Positions 6,164 to 14,135 of a stretch of 16,903 nucleotides of DNA are shown in pieces. The notes beneath the pieces are model-generated. The model searched no databases. It worked only from the letters and a program-made list of their open reading frames with translations, and was not told the origin of the DNA. Within the stretch, counting starts at the first letter, position 1. Every line of letters begins with the position of its first letter. The position numbers and the translations under genes are program-made. Source of the stretch: an uncultured Clostridia bacterium (GTDB lineage: Bacteria; Bacillota; Clostridia; Oscillospirales; Ruminococcaceae). Location: NCBI GenBank assembly GCA_947588775.1, contig CANPZQ010000030.1:1-16903 (forward strand), read 5' to 3'.

Positions 6164-8662
6164 TCAGAATTTCTTCTTAATAGTAAGTATGTTTCTCCCG
6201 TCCGTGTAGGAATATTTCATGTCGTCCATCGACTTTTTTACCATAAAAATCCCCAGCCCGCCGATTTCCCGGTCCTCGGCGGAAAGCGTAACGTCGGGGT
6301 CGGCCTTCGCGAGAGGGTCGTAGGGAACCCCGCAGTCGGTAAACGTTATCACCGCCGCGAGCGGGTCCTCCTCAAAGGAAACCCCCACCGTCAGCATGCC
6401 CTTTTTTGGCGTATACGCATACCTCGCGATATTCCCGCAGAGCTCGTCGATTGCGATGTCAATCTGCATCTGCGCCTTCGGCGGACAGTCCCGCTTTTCA
6501 AGCTCGCGGTTCACAAATTCCGTTACCTCCGGGATTTTCTCGATGTCCGCCTCGACGGTTATCTCCTTCTTAGGGCCGCCGTCGTCGAATCTCTCTTTAT
6601 ATTCGAGAGCGAGCATCGTTATATCGTCAAACTGTTCCGCTTCGCCGCAGAATCTGTCGATGTCCTCCTTCACCGCTTCGAGAATCTCCTGCGGAGAACC
6701 GCTGCGGTTGTCGGTGAGGACCTTTTCGAGCCGCTCCATTCCGTAGAGCTGATTATTGACGTCGGTCGCCTCGGTAACTCCGTCGGTGTACTGGAAAATC
6801 TTGTCGCCCGGCTCAAGCATAAAGCTTCCCGCCTTATAGCGAATATCCTCCATTCCCGCCAAGACGAAGCCCGGCTTAATCTTATAGGGCTTGAACTCGC
6901 CGCCGGCGTGTGAAATAAACGGCATCTCGTGGCCGGCGTTCACAAAGCGGAATTCGCCGCTAACAAGGTCCAGAACTCCCTCAAAGGCGGTTATGAACAG
7001 CCCCTCGGAGTTGGAGGCGCAAAGAAGGTTGTTTACCTCGCTGAACACCCCTCCGAGGTCGTTCCCGAGGCCGGTGTGATCCTTGATAAGCGTCTTTCCG
7101 ATTACCATAAACAGTGCCGCCGGAACGCCCTTTCCTGAAACGTCCGCCATAACTATCGCGAGATGGGTCCTGTCGACCATGAAGAAGTCGTAGAAGTCGC
7201 CGCCGACCTCCTTCGCGGGGTTCATCGTCGCGTAGATGTCAAATTCCGTTCTTTCGGGGAACGCCGGGAAGATACATGGCAGCATCGACGCCTGAATATG
7301 CTTCGCAACGTCGAGCTCCGCGCCGATTCTCTCCCTTTCGGCGGTTACGCGCGTCAAATCCCTGATGTGCTCGTCGAGGGAGGCCGCCATATCGTTAAAG
7401 GAGCGCGCCAAATCGCCGAGCTCGTCGTTCTGTCGGATTTCCGCGCGGTGCTCAAGGTTTCCGCCGCTTATAATCTTAACGTCCTCGCCGAGCTCAAAAA
7501 GCGGCCCGGTGAGCTGTTTTGCGAAGAGCCTCGAAATTACCGCGACGACGGCTACGACGACTACTATCGCCACAAGGTTAAGCATAAGCGCGGCAAGAAT
7601 CGTCCGATGAATACCCTCGAGAGTAGACTCCGTCTTGTCCTCGATGGCGGAAACCGCCTCGGTCGACGGGCCGATTATAAGCTCCGACGGAATCCTGAAA
7701 ACTATCCTCCAGTCTGCAGAAGCAATCGGGCTGTAGGCGTAGTACATAATCTCCTCGTCGCCGCTGTATTCTCCGCCGCTTTCGCCCGACATTACCCCTT
7801 CGGGGAATTCGGGTTCTCCGCCGTTAGGCGACATAATAACCCTGCCGTCGCCGTCCACAAGATAGGCGTAGGAGCCGTCCCCTAAATCGAGGTCGGCAAG
7901 CGTGTTTCCGAGCTCGTCAATCATAAGGTCGATGCAGACGACCCCGGCAAACTTATCCTCGTCGTTGTAAAAAGGCGCGGAGCAGGTTACCATAAGCCCT
8001 CTGCCGAAGGCGTCGGGGTACGCGTCGGTTATAATCGTTTCACCGGTGTCGCGGGGAACGGTGTACCAGTCCCGTACGGTATAGTCCCAGTATTCGGAGG
8101 TCAAATCCGAACGAAGGTCGTAGTTGATCATGAATCCGGATTCGGTGCAAAGGTAAATCGCGCCGATTCTCGAATCCGTCCTCTCCATCACCGGCTGCCA
8201 CGCGTGAACCGAGTTCGCCAAAAGCCCGATTTCGTCGCTCAGGTTCACGTTGTCGGGCGATTCCTTCGCGTAGACGAGCTGCATGACGTAAGTATAGGCT
8301 TTATCCGCGTCGGGCGGCAGAATTTCCTTCGGAAGGTACTCCTCGGGGTTGTCGTAGAGCCTGTGGATAAAGAATGCGAAGTCGTTCACATACCCGAGAT
8401 ACCGCGACAGCGACGCGTCGATGGTCTGGGCGCGGTTTTCGGCGACCGCGATGTAGTTCTGCTCAATCAAGCCCATCATCGAAACCGAGCTTATCGAATA
8501 AGCAGTCCTTCCGAGCTCCTTGCTGTCGGTCGAAACCCTTTCTCTTACGACGAGTACGCTTTCGAGCCATAAAACGCTCGTCCAGAACAGCGAGCCCAAG
8601 CTCAGAAGGAGCAAAAGCACCATTATTCTTCGGCGTATGGGATGTCTTTTGTTATCGTTCAT
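6164..8662 (-). CDS. dCache-HAMP-SpoIIE phosphatase fused to a GHKL kinase domain
   Basis: An 832-residue membrane signalling protein. TM1 spans about residues 13-33. The extracellular sensor (about 34-350) is dCache-like, with YWDYTVRDWY, APFYNDEDKFAGVVCIDL and AYLVDGDGRVI. TM2 spans about 354-378, followed by HAMP (about 379-430), a short coiled segment and an RsbU/SpoIIE-type PP2C domain (about 445-690). PP2C motifs are VGGDFYD (486-492), ADVSGKG (506-512), NAGH (575-578), YTDGVTEA (625-632) and FDDITML (678-684). The C-terminal RsbW-like ATPase (about 700-832) shows DELCGN (739-744), FTDCGVPYDP (774-783) and GGLGIFMVK (801-809). ATG 8662 follows GGAG with 8-base spacing, 19 bases after the HlyD-like gene. 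Inferred role: an outside ligand tunes phosphorylation of the STAS protein encoded upstream. The fusion could both phosphorylate and dephosphorylate it. Confidence 0.93.
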   Translation of the reverse strand: MNDNKRHPIRRRIMVLLLLLSLGSLFWTSVLWLESVLVVRERVSTDSKELGRTAYSISSVSMMGLIEQNYIAVAENRAQTIDASLSRYLGYVNDFAFFIHRLYDNPEEYLPKEILPPDADKAYTYVMQLVYAKESPDNVNLSDEIGLLANSVHAWQPVMERTDSRIGAIYLCTESGFMINYDLRSDLTSEYWDYTVRDWYTVPRDTGETIITDAYPDAFGRGLMVTCSAPFYNDEDKFAGVVCIDLMIDELGNTLADLDLGDGSYAYLVDGDGRVIMSPNGGEPEFPEGVMSGESGGEYSGDEEIMYYAYSPIASADWRIVFRIPSELIIGPSTEAVSAIEDKTESTLEGIHRTILAALMLNLVAIVVVVAVVAVISRLFAKQLTGPLFELGEDVKIISGGNLEHRAEIRQNDELGDLARSFNDMAASLDEHIRDLTRVTAERERIGAELDVAKHIQASMLPCIFPAFPERTEFDIYATMNPAKEVGGDFYDFFMVDRTHLAIVMADVSGKGVPAALFMVIGKTLIKDHTGLGNDLGGVFSEVNNLLCASNSEGLFITAFEGVLDLVSGEFRFVNAGHEMPFISHAGGEFKPYKIKPGFVLAGMEDIRYKAGSFMLEPGDKIFQYTDGVTEATDVNNQLYGMERLEKVLTDNRSGSPQEILEAVKEDIDRFCGEAEQFDDITMLALEYKERFDDGGPKKEITVEADIEKIPEVTEFVNRELEKRDCPPKAQMQIDIAIDELCGNIARYAYTPKKGMLTVGVSFEEDPLAAVITFTDCGVPYDPLAKADPDVTLSAEDREIGGLGIFMVKKSMDDMKYSYTDGRNILTIKKKF

Positions 8663-8681
8663 AGTCTAATCTCCGCCGCCG

Positions 8682-9164
8682 TCAGTTCATTATGAAGCTG
8701 AGCGGCGAAACGCTGTCGGCGACGATTTCTCCGCCGTAGATTCCTCCCTCGGAGGCGTCGCCCTCGATGTCGACCTTATAAACCCACTGGCCGACCTCGA
8801 AGCCGCCCGCGTGGACGATATAGTTGTCGAATTCGTCGGTAAGCTCTACGGGCGCGGAGCTTATTCCCGAAACCGTAAACTCGGCTCCGCCCGCGCGAAC
8901 CGTCTGGCCGGGCTTTACGCTTCCCGCGTCGTCCTCGGAAACATACATCATCGAGCCGTCGGCCGCGATAACGGCGGTGCCTTTGACGACGGTTTCAAGC
9001 TTTCCGACCGCTCCCCAGACAATCATTCCCGCGAGGAAAACTATCACCGCAAGAAATACAAGCCAAACCCCGGGGTTCGCGACCCTGATATAGTCGTTAA
9101 GCTGTTCGGGCGACGACACCCTGTCAAGGCTCTTTTTTCTGAAAATAGAGTTGTTTTCAGCCAT
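8682..9164 (-). CDS. Short HlyD-like membrane protein of the NHLM exporter
   Basis: A 160-residue protein with one membrane segment (about 34-54, WLVFLAVIVFLAGMIVWGAV). The cytoplasmic N-terminus, SLDRVSSPEQLNDYIRVANP (12-31), I recognise as typical of the NHLM-type secretion protein (TIGR03794-like, from memory). The outer part is a beta-rich, barrel-sandwich-like domain. It lacks the long coiled-coil hairpin of classical HlyD adaptors, which suits a single-membrane exporter. ATG 9164 is chosen: AAAGGG (9173-9178) lies 8 bases upstream. The GTG at 9173 overlaps that ribosome site. It sits between the ATPase-like and SpoIIE genes, so the adaptor is embedded in the regulatory cassette. Confidence 0.82.
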   Translation of the reverse strand: MAENNSIFRKKSLDRVSSPEQLNDYIRVANPGVWLVFLAVIVFLAGMIVWGAVGKLETVVKGTAVIAADGSMMYVSEDDAGSVKPGQTVRAGGAEFTVSGISSAPVELTDEFDNYIVHAGGFEVGQWVYKVDIEGDASEGGIYGGEIVADSVSPLSFIMN

Positions 9165-9176
9165 TTGAATCACCCT

Positions 9177-9779
9177 TTAAAAAGTCTTTTTGATTATAAG
9201 CTGCACCTTGTGGGACCTGACCCCCACCAAAACCTCGTCTGCGAGGCTTGCGACTATGGATTTTTCGAGGTCGTCGCGCTTCTCGGCGTTTTCGCCGGAG
9301 CCCGCCTCCGAGCCGTCGAGGCTTTCGCGCATGGCTTTTAGGGACCACATTCTCTCATAGCCGTAGTTCGGAACGTCGTCGAACATGAAATCGGCGTAGT
9401 CGCCGCCGTACTTCACCGAAGTGTCGTAGGACATCATGCAGTATTCAAAAATCCCGACGAGCTTGCCCATAAAGGTCCTGTGCGCGGCGTTCTTTCCGCT
9501 GGTTGAAAGCTCTAAAAGCTGCTCGCGGCGGTCGAAATCGACCTTCGCGTCGGCCTCGAGGCAGAGCCTTGCCTCCTTGCCCTCGCCCTCTACCCAGAAA
9601 ATCGCGTAGAAGTCGCCGACAATGCTTGTTACAAAGCTCATCATCTCCTCGGCCAGAAGCCTTACCCTAAGCGTTTCCTGCCGGTTGAAGTACTGATACT
9701 GCGCGAAGCGTTCCGCCTCGTTGAGCGCGGCCTCCATTCCGGTGCCGCTGTTTTTAACGGCAATGACGTTTGTTTTCAT
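9177..9779 (-). CDS. Degenerate GHKL (RsbW-like) ATPase-like protein
   Basis: A 200-residue soluble protein. The helix RLLAEEMMSFVTSIVG (40-55) aligns with the N-box helix of RsbW/SpoIIAB-like kinases but lacks the catalytic-metal Asn. The C-terminus, EKSIVASLADEVLVGVRSHK (172-191) then VQLIIKKTF, resembles the family's closing helix and strand. No DxGxG or GGLG motif is seen. A Gly/Glu-rich segment (155-170) replaces part of the ATP lid. Probable role: a partner of the adjoining STAS protein, acting as a binding switch rather than a kinase. The assignment is by weak motif resemblance plus context. ATG 9779 has GGAGG at 9784-9788, an unusually short 4-base spacing. It is 10 bases from the STAS gene and 12 from the HlyD-like gene. 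Confidence 0.65.
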   Translation of the reverse strand: MKTNVIAVKNSGTGMEAALNEAERFAQYQYFNRQETLRVRLLAEEMMSFVTSIVGDFYAIFWVEGEGKEARLCLEADAKVDFDRREQLLELSTSGKNAAHRTFMGKLVGIFEYCMMSYDTSVKYGGDYADFMFDDVPNYGYERMWSLKAMRESLDGSEAGSGENAEKRDDLEKSIVASLADEVLVGVRSHKVQLIIKKTF

Positions 9780-9789
9780 AACGCCTCCG

Positions 9790-10086
9790 TCACTCGATGG
9801 TGAGAATTTCGTCGAAACCGGTAATCTCGAAAATCTCCGAGATGGTGTCGTTTACATGGGTTACGGTCATCTTCCCCTGGCGGTTCATAACCTTCTGCGC
9901 GGCGAGAAGAACTCTGAGGCCGGCGGAGGACATGTAGGCGAGGTCGGTGAGGTCCAAAACAAGCTCCTCGACGCCGTCGATGGAGGATTTGAGCTCCGCT
10001 TCAAGCTGGGGCGAGGTGCCGGTGTCGAGGCGGCCCTCAAGGGTAAGAGTGAGCTTTTTTCCTTCGGATTTTTTAGTGATTGTCAT
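9790..10086 (-). CDS. STAS-domain anti-anti-sigma-factor-like protein
   Basis: A 98-residue single STAS domain of the SpoIIAA/RsbV type. The signature LVLDLTDLAYMSSAGLRVLL (42-61) includes the Ser53-Ser54 pair at the place where these proteins are phosphorylated. EGRLDTGTS (17-25) matches the N-terminal strand and loop of the family. ATG 10086 is preceded by AAAGGAAG at good spacing. It is flanked by the exporter ABC gene (58-base gap) and the ATPase-like gene. In known systems the unphosphorylated form sequesters an anti-sigma kinase. No sigma factor gene is nearby, so the output may be a distant sigma factor or the exporter itself. Confidence 0.93.
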   Translation of the reverse strand: MTITKKSEGKKLTLTLEGRLDTGTSPQLEAELKSSIDGVEELVLDLTDLAYMSSAGLRVLLAAQKVMNRQGKMTVTHVNDTISEIFEITGFDEILTIE

Positions 10087-10144
10087 GATATTTCTTCCTT
10101 TCTTGAATAGAAAAATTGATTTGTTTACGCTTTTATATATGCAA

Positions 10145-11866
10145 TCAGGCGTCGAGCCTCTGGCGTTCCACGAGCTCCGCGAACCGTCCGCCGAGCTTTA
10201 TAAGCTCGTCATAGGTCCCGTCCTCCGCGATACGTCCGTTTTCGAGGTAGATAATCCTGTCGCACTGCTTTATTGTCGAAAGGCGGTGGGCGATGACGAT
10301 TCTCGTGCATTTAAGGCCGTCGAGCGATTCCGAAACCTTTTTCTGCGTGAGATTGTCAAGCGCGCTGGTCGCCTCGTCGAGCATAAGTATCCGCGGCTTC
10401 GGTGCTACGGCTCTCGCAATCATGAGCCTCTGCCGCTGGCCGCCCGAAATTCCGCCCGAGCCCTCGGAAATAATCGTGTTCATTCCCATCGGCATCGCGC
10501 GGATGTCGTCGGCGATTCCCGCGAGCTCCGCCGCGTCCCACGCCTCCTGCATGGTAAGCTGCGGCGCGGAGATGATTATATTCGAGAAAATATCGCCGGT
10601 AAAGAGCTTTCCGTTCTGCATAACGACGCCGATTTTGCGCCGAAGCGATTTTAGGTCAAGGGTGGAAATGTCCCTGCCGTCGTAGTAAATCGCGCCGCGC
10701 TGCGGGGTTTCAAACCCCAAAAGCAGCCTCATCAGCGTTGATTTTCCGCAGCCCGTCGCGCCGACTATTGCGACATACTGGCCGGGGGTGATTTTTAATG
10801 AAAGATTCTCCAAAACGTTCGGCATGCTGTCGGTGTAGCGGAAGGAAACGTTGTTTACCTCGATTCCGCCCATGATTTTCGTAACGACCTGCTTGCCCTC
10901 CGAAACCTCCGGCTCCGCGTCCAAAATCGGCTTCGCCATGTCGAGAATCGGCTTTATATTCGCGACGGTAAGTCCCGTTGAAAGCACCGTCGATATGAGC
11001 ATATTGCAAAGGGAGCCGATGTACTGCGCCCTGCTCGAAAGCTCGCCCGAGCTGTACTGCTTGAAGAAGTTCGCGGGAAGGCTCATTACCCGCATCATCG
11101 TCGCCGCCTGAATATATATCGACATCTTGGTGTTGAGCCTTGTGAGGATAAGCTCCCTCGCCGCGCCGATAATCAGCTGTGAGAGCGTTACGCTTACCAT
11201 AAACAGCGCGACGGACAAAAGCAGCTTTACGCTCCCCGCCTCGATTACCGTCGAGAAGAGGAAATTCTGGAGCTTCGGGGTCATCATTCCGATAAGCGTT
11301 ACGATTAAAATCGTCAGGCCGTAGAAAACGAAGTCCGAAACCGACATGATTGAAATCACATATTTCATCAAATCGGGAATGCTGAGCTTTTTGAGCGGGA
11401 AGGGCTTATAGAACGCGTAGGCCATCTCCTCAAAATCGCCCTCGTTCTTTTCGCTTACCTTTACCTTCGAGCCGTTGTCGGGGTTTATGTATTTATAGCC
11501 GCCGACCGCGCCGGGTATCATGGCGACGCTCGCGCCGTCCGACTTTCTTGTTGCGAGATAGGGGCCGACCGCGTCCTTATACCAGCCCTTGTCGAGCTTT
11601 ACGGAACGCTTCATTATCCCGTGGGGCCGCAAAAGGTATTCCATTCTGTCCTCGGGGTCCTTAACGGTATCGGGGACCTCGCGGGATTTAACGCGGTAAT
11701 ACTTTAAAATTTCGTCGACGGCATTTTTCGAGCGTTCGCCGACTCCCATATAAACCGCGGCTTCCTTTTTACCGGTTACGGCGTCGGACAGCTCCAAAAA
11801 CGCCTCTTCAAAAACCTGCTGGTCGCTTTTCTTTCTCTGTCTAATTTGTTCGTCAAACCAACCCAC
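10145..11866 (-). CDS. NHLM-type ABC exporter, second ATP-binding subunit, with a shortened membrane domain
   Basis: A 573-residue protein. The N-terminal cytoplasmic part (1-160, WFDEQIRQRKKSDQQVFEEA) is typical of the NHLM ABC2 family (TIGR03797-like, from memory). TM1 (about 176-196) and TM2 (about 213-235) follow. After ISTVLSTGLT (291-300) the sequence jumps straight to VANIKPILDMAKP (301-313), which normally lies after TM6. TM3 to TM6, about 145 residues judged against the neighbouring exporter, are missing without a frameshift. The ATPase domain is complete: GATGCGKST (369-377), Q417, ISGGQ (473-477), ILMLDE (493-498) and H527. The start is GTG 11866 with GGAGG (11876-11880) 9 bases upstream, 14 bases from the upstream gene. 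As it stands it cannot form a normal six-helix half-transporter. This is either a true deletion or an assembly collapse. Confidence 0.88.
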   Translation of the reverse strand: MGWFDEQIRQRKKSDQQVFEEAFLELSDAVTGKKEAAVYMGVGERSKNAVDEILKYYRVKSREVPDTVKDPEDRMEYLLRPHGIMKRSVKLDKGWYKDAVGPYLATRKSDGASVAMIPGAVGGYKYINPDNGSKVKVSEKNEGDFEEMAYAFYKPFPLKKLSIPDLMKYVISIMSVSDFVFYGLTILIVTLIGMMTPKLQNFLFSTVIEAGSVKLLLSVALFMVSVTLSQLIIGAARELILTRLNTKMSIYIQAATMMRVMSLPANFFKQYSSGELSSRAQYIGSLCNMLISTVLSTGLTVANIKPILDMAKPILDAEPEVSEGKQVVTKIMGGIEVNNVSFRYTDSMPNVLENLSLKITPGQYVAIVGATGCGKSTLMRLLLGFETPQRGAIYYDGRDISTLDLKSLRRKIGVVMQNGKLFTGDIFSNIIISAPQLTMQEAWDAAELAGIADDIRAMPMGMNTIISEGSGGISGGQRQRLMIARAVAPKPRILMLDEATSALDNLTQKKVSESLDGLKCTRIVIAHRLSTIKQCDRIIYLENGRIAEDGTYDELIKLGGRFAELVERQRLDA

Positions 11867-11880
11867 CGTCCGTCACCTCC

Positions 11881-13686
11881 TTATTCATTGGAAACGAGCT
11901 GGGTATAGTACCCGCCCTTCTTATAGAGCTCGTCATGAGTGCCTCGCTCGACGACCTTTCCGCCGTCCAGAACGATGATTTCGTCGCAGTCGCGAATCGT
12001 CGAAAGCCTGTGCGCGACGACTATGCAGGTGATTCCCCTGTCCTTGATGGACTTAACGACCTCGTATTCGGTCTTTGCGTCAAGCGCACTCGTCGCCTCG
12101 TCAAGGATTATAATCGTCGGATCCTGTGCGAGAACTCTCGCGATTTCCATTCTCTGACGCTGGCCGCCCGAGAAGTCCTTGCCGCCCTCGGTCAGCTTAT
12201 AGTTGTAGCCGCCCTCGCGCTTCATTATGTCGTCGTGGAGCTGCGCGTCCTTCGCGGCGAGTATCACCTCGAAGTCCTCGATAGAGTCGTCCCACATTCT
12301 GATGTTGTTCGCAATCGTGTCCTCAAAGAGAATTATATCCTGGTCGACGGCCGCGAGAGAACCTGTGAACACCGAGCGGTCGATTTCGCTCATCGGCTTT
12401 CCGTCGAAGAGAATTTCGCCGCTCCACGGGTGATAAAGCCCGGAGATAAGCTTTGAAAGCGTGGATTTTCCGCAGCCCGACGCGCCTACGAACGCAACTC
12501 TCGCGCCCGGCTTCAGGCTTAAGTTGAAGTCCTCGATAAGCGGGTCGGCGAGCTTCGAGTATCCGAAGGTGACGTTCTTCATTTCGACCGCTCCCGAGAG
12601 CTTGTCGTATTCCTTGGCGTCGTCGACCTCGTCGTTTTCATAGTTTACGTCGGTCGGGTACTGCATAACGTCCTCGACGCGCTCCATCTGCGTGCGCATC
12701 TCCTGGAGCATCTGTCCCGCCGAAATAAGCGTCATCGCGGGGCCGGTGAATGAGCTTAGGAACCCCTGGAACGCCAGAATCATACCGACGGTGAACTGCC
12801 CGTCGATGGTGAGCCATACGCCGATTATCGTGACAGCGATGCTCGTGACCTGTGAAACAAAGGCGGGGATTATTCCGAGATACTGGTTGAGCTTCGCGAA
12901 CTTTACCGACTGGGCGTTCACGCCCGCCTGATAGCCCGCCCAACGCTCGAAGTAGCCGTTTTCCGCGCCGGCGGATTTGATTGTTTCAATCATCTCGATG
13001 CCCGCGACTGTCGCCGCTGCGAGCATTCCCGAGTCGCGCATCTGGACCCTTGTAAGATTTATTCTCTTCTTTGAGATTATTCTCGACATGAACAGGTTCA
13101 CGAAAATCGAGGCGATGCCGACAAGCGTCAGAATCCAGCTGTAGCGAACCATTACGACGAGATAGAAAATCATCATTACCGCCTGTAAAACGAGCGGCGC
13201 GAAGGTGTTTACAAGGCTGTTCGCGATGGAGGCGTTGGTGAACATTCTCTGCTGAATGTCGCCCGCCATTCTCTGGGAGAAGAACTCCATCGGCATTCTC
13301 AGCACCTTCCACATATATGTAGCCGAGCCGTAGATTTCCATCTTTCCGTTTATCTTCAGCGACATCGACGCCTGAAGTATCGCGACGATTATCTGGACGC
13401 AGGTCAGCGCGGATAAAATCGCTATGAACGGCCAGAACCACTCGGGGTTTTCATGGGTAAGCAGCCGGTCGAGGAAGATTCTCGAAAACGCCGGGTTGAT
13501 TATTCCGATGAGCGAGGAGATAATCGAAGTCAAAACGACGAACGCAACTGCAACTCCCGCGCCCTGCATACGGCTTTTCGCGAAATCTATCATGCTCTTC
13601 TGCTTGCCGCCCGGCTCGAAATTCTCGCCCGGCTCGAACATCATGCATATTCCCGTGAACGACTTGTCGAAAGCCTCCATGCTCAC
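11881..13686 (-). CDS. NHLM-type peptidase/ABC exporter (PCAT): transmembrane and ATPase part
   Basis: The 601-residue open frame (GTG at 13686) is the main body of a peptidase-containing ABC exporter. The first 25 residues (MEAFDKSFTGICMMFEPGE) are the end of the C39 domain. A full six-helix membrane domain (about 45-335) and an ATPase domain follow: GASGCGKST (401-409), Q449, FSGGQ (505-509), IIILDE (525-530) and H559. The GTG has no good ribosome site and is almost certainly an internal Val codon. Sensible coding continues upstream as AYLNDPAKGTYS to about 13722, where one missing base separates it from the C39 fragment. Joined, the protein would be about 730 residues, the normal family size. 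Role: cleave a double-glycine-type leader and pump the peptide out. The stop is 14 bases before the second ABC gene. Confidence 0.9.
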   Translation of the reverse strand: MSMEAFDKSFTGICMMFEPGENFEPGGKQKSMIDFAKSRMQGAGVAVAFVVLTSIISSLIGIINPAFSRIFLDRLLTHENPEWFWPFIAILSALTCVQIIVAILQASMSLKINGKMEIYGSATYMWKVLRMPMEFFSQRMAGDIQQRMFTNASIANSLVNTFAPLVLQAVMMIFYLVVMVRYSWILTLVGIASIFVNLFMSRIISKKRINLTRVQMRDSGMLAAATVAGIEMIETIKSAGAENGYFERWAGYQAGVNAQSVKFAKLNQYLGIIPAFVSQVTSIAVTIIGVWLTIDGQFTVGMILAFQGFLSSFTGPAMTLISAGQMLQEMRTQMERVEDVMQYPTDVNYENDEVDDAKEYDKLSGAVEMKNVTFGYSKLADPLIEDFNLSLKPGARVAFVGASGCGKSTLSKLISGLYHPWSGEILFDGKPMSEIDRSVFTGSLAAVDQDIILFEDTIANNIRMWDDSIEDFEVILAAKDAQLHDDIMKREGGYNYKLTEGGKDFSGGQRQRMEIARVLAQDPTIIILDEATSALDAKTEYEVVKSIKDRGITCIVVAHRLSTIRDCDEIIVLDGGKVVERGTHDELYKKGGYYTQLVSNE

Positions 13687-13712
13687 CGAATAGGTGCCTT
13701 TAGCGGGGTCGT

Positions 13713-14072
13713 TTAAGTATGCCTGTCGCCGCGAAATCCGTCCAGAACAACGAAGTGGTTGAAGTTCCAGTGGATAATGCAGGGGAATTTTCCCTCTTTT
13801 TTAAGGTCCTCCGGCTCGTAGCGGTAGCCCTTGGCGACAAGCCCGTAGCTTCGCGCCGCCTTGAGAATGTTTCTCGCGTTCGAGCCGTCGCGCGATACGC
13901 CGCAGTCCGCCCTGACCTGTTCGAGCGGTATCCACTTTCCGAAGTAAGCCAGCACCATCGTCAGGGAAGCCGCGCCGCACTCAAGTGCTTCGAGCTGCAT
14001 CACGACAGGCACCTTGGCGACGCCTTCGCGAATCGGCGTCCTCACAACGGGTTTTTTCTCTCGTATAGCCAT
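13713..14072 (-). CDS. C39 peptidase fragment of the PCAT exporter (frameshifted 5' part)
   Basis: A 119-residue N-terminal fragment of the bacteriocin-processing C39 peptidase domain. Visible are Gln26 (oxyanion hole) and Cys32 in MQLEALECGAASLTM, and His106 in NHFVVLDGF. The frame then ends at RHT-stop. In the +1 frame the text continues AYLNDPAKG, and Asp122 of NDP matches the third triad residue by spacing (as His99 to Asp115 in PCAT1). The fragment alone therefore lacks its Asp. One G missing from a GGG on the minus strand (13722-13723 region) explains the break. ATG 14072 has AAAAGGG (14080-14086) 7 bases upstream. First gene of the exporter operon, behind the 14107-14135 promoter. Confidence 0.88.
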   Translation of the reverse strand: MAIREKKPVVRTPIREGVAKVPVVMQLEALECGAASLTMVLAYFGKWIPLEQVRADCGVSRDGSNARNILKAARSYGLVAKGYRYEPEDLKKEGKFPCIIHWNFNHFVVLDGFRGDRHT

Positions 14073-14106
14073 ATTCACACCCTTTTCGCAAAGAAATTCT
14101 ATGTTA

Positions 14107-14135
14107 ATTATACCACAAATCCCAGCTTTGTACAT
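14107..14135 (-). promoter_or_regulatory. Promoter of the exporter operon (extended -10, weak -35)
   Basis: On the minus strand TGGTATAAT (-10 box 14112-14107) is an extended -10. At 17-base spacing the -35 position (14135-14130) reads ATGTAC, which is poor. The combination suggests dependence on an activator, and repeats abut the -35 directly upstream. Start of transcription is about 14100, giving a leader of about 28 bases. Confidence 0.75.

Noticed and set aside
7163..7885. 240-residue plus-strand open frame inside the SpoIIE gene
   Set aside because: It is antisense to clear SpoIIE/HAMP coding sequence and has no family resemblance. The same holds for the long antisense frames at 9947-10654, 11935-12456 and 14815-15525.
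13686..13713. Exporter body as an independent gene starting at GTG 13686, or a programmed frameshift at 13722
   Set aside because: No good ribosome site precedes the GTG, and conserved C39 sequence continues upstream of it. No clear slippery heptamer or stimulatory structure was seen, so a plain one-base loss is the simpler reading.
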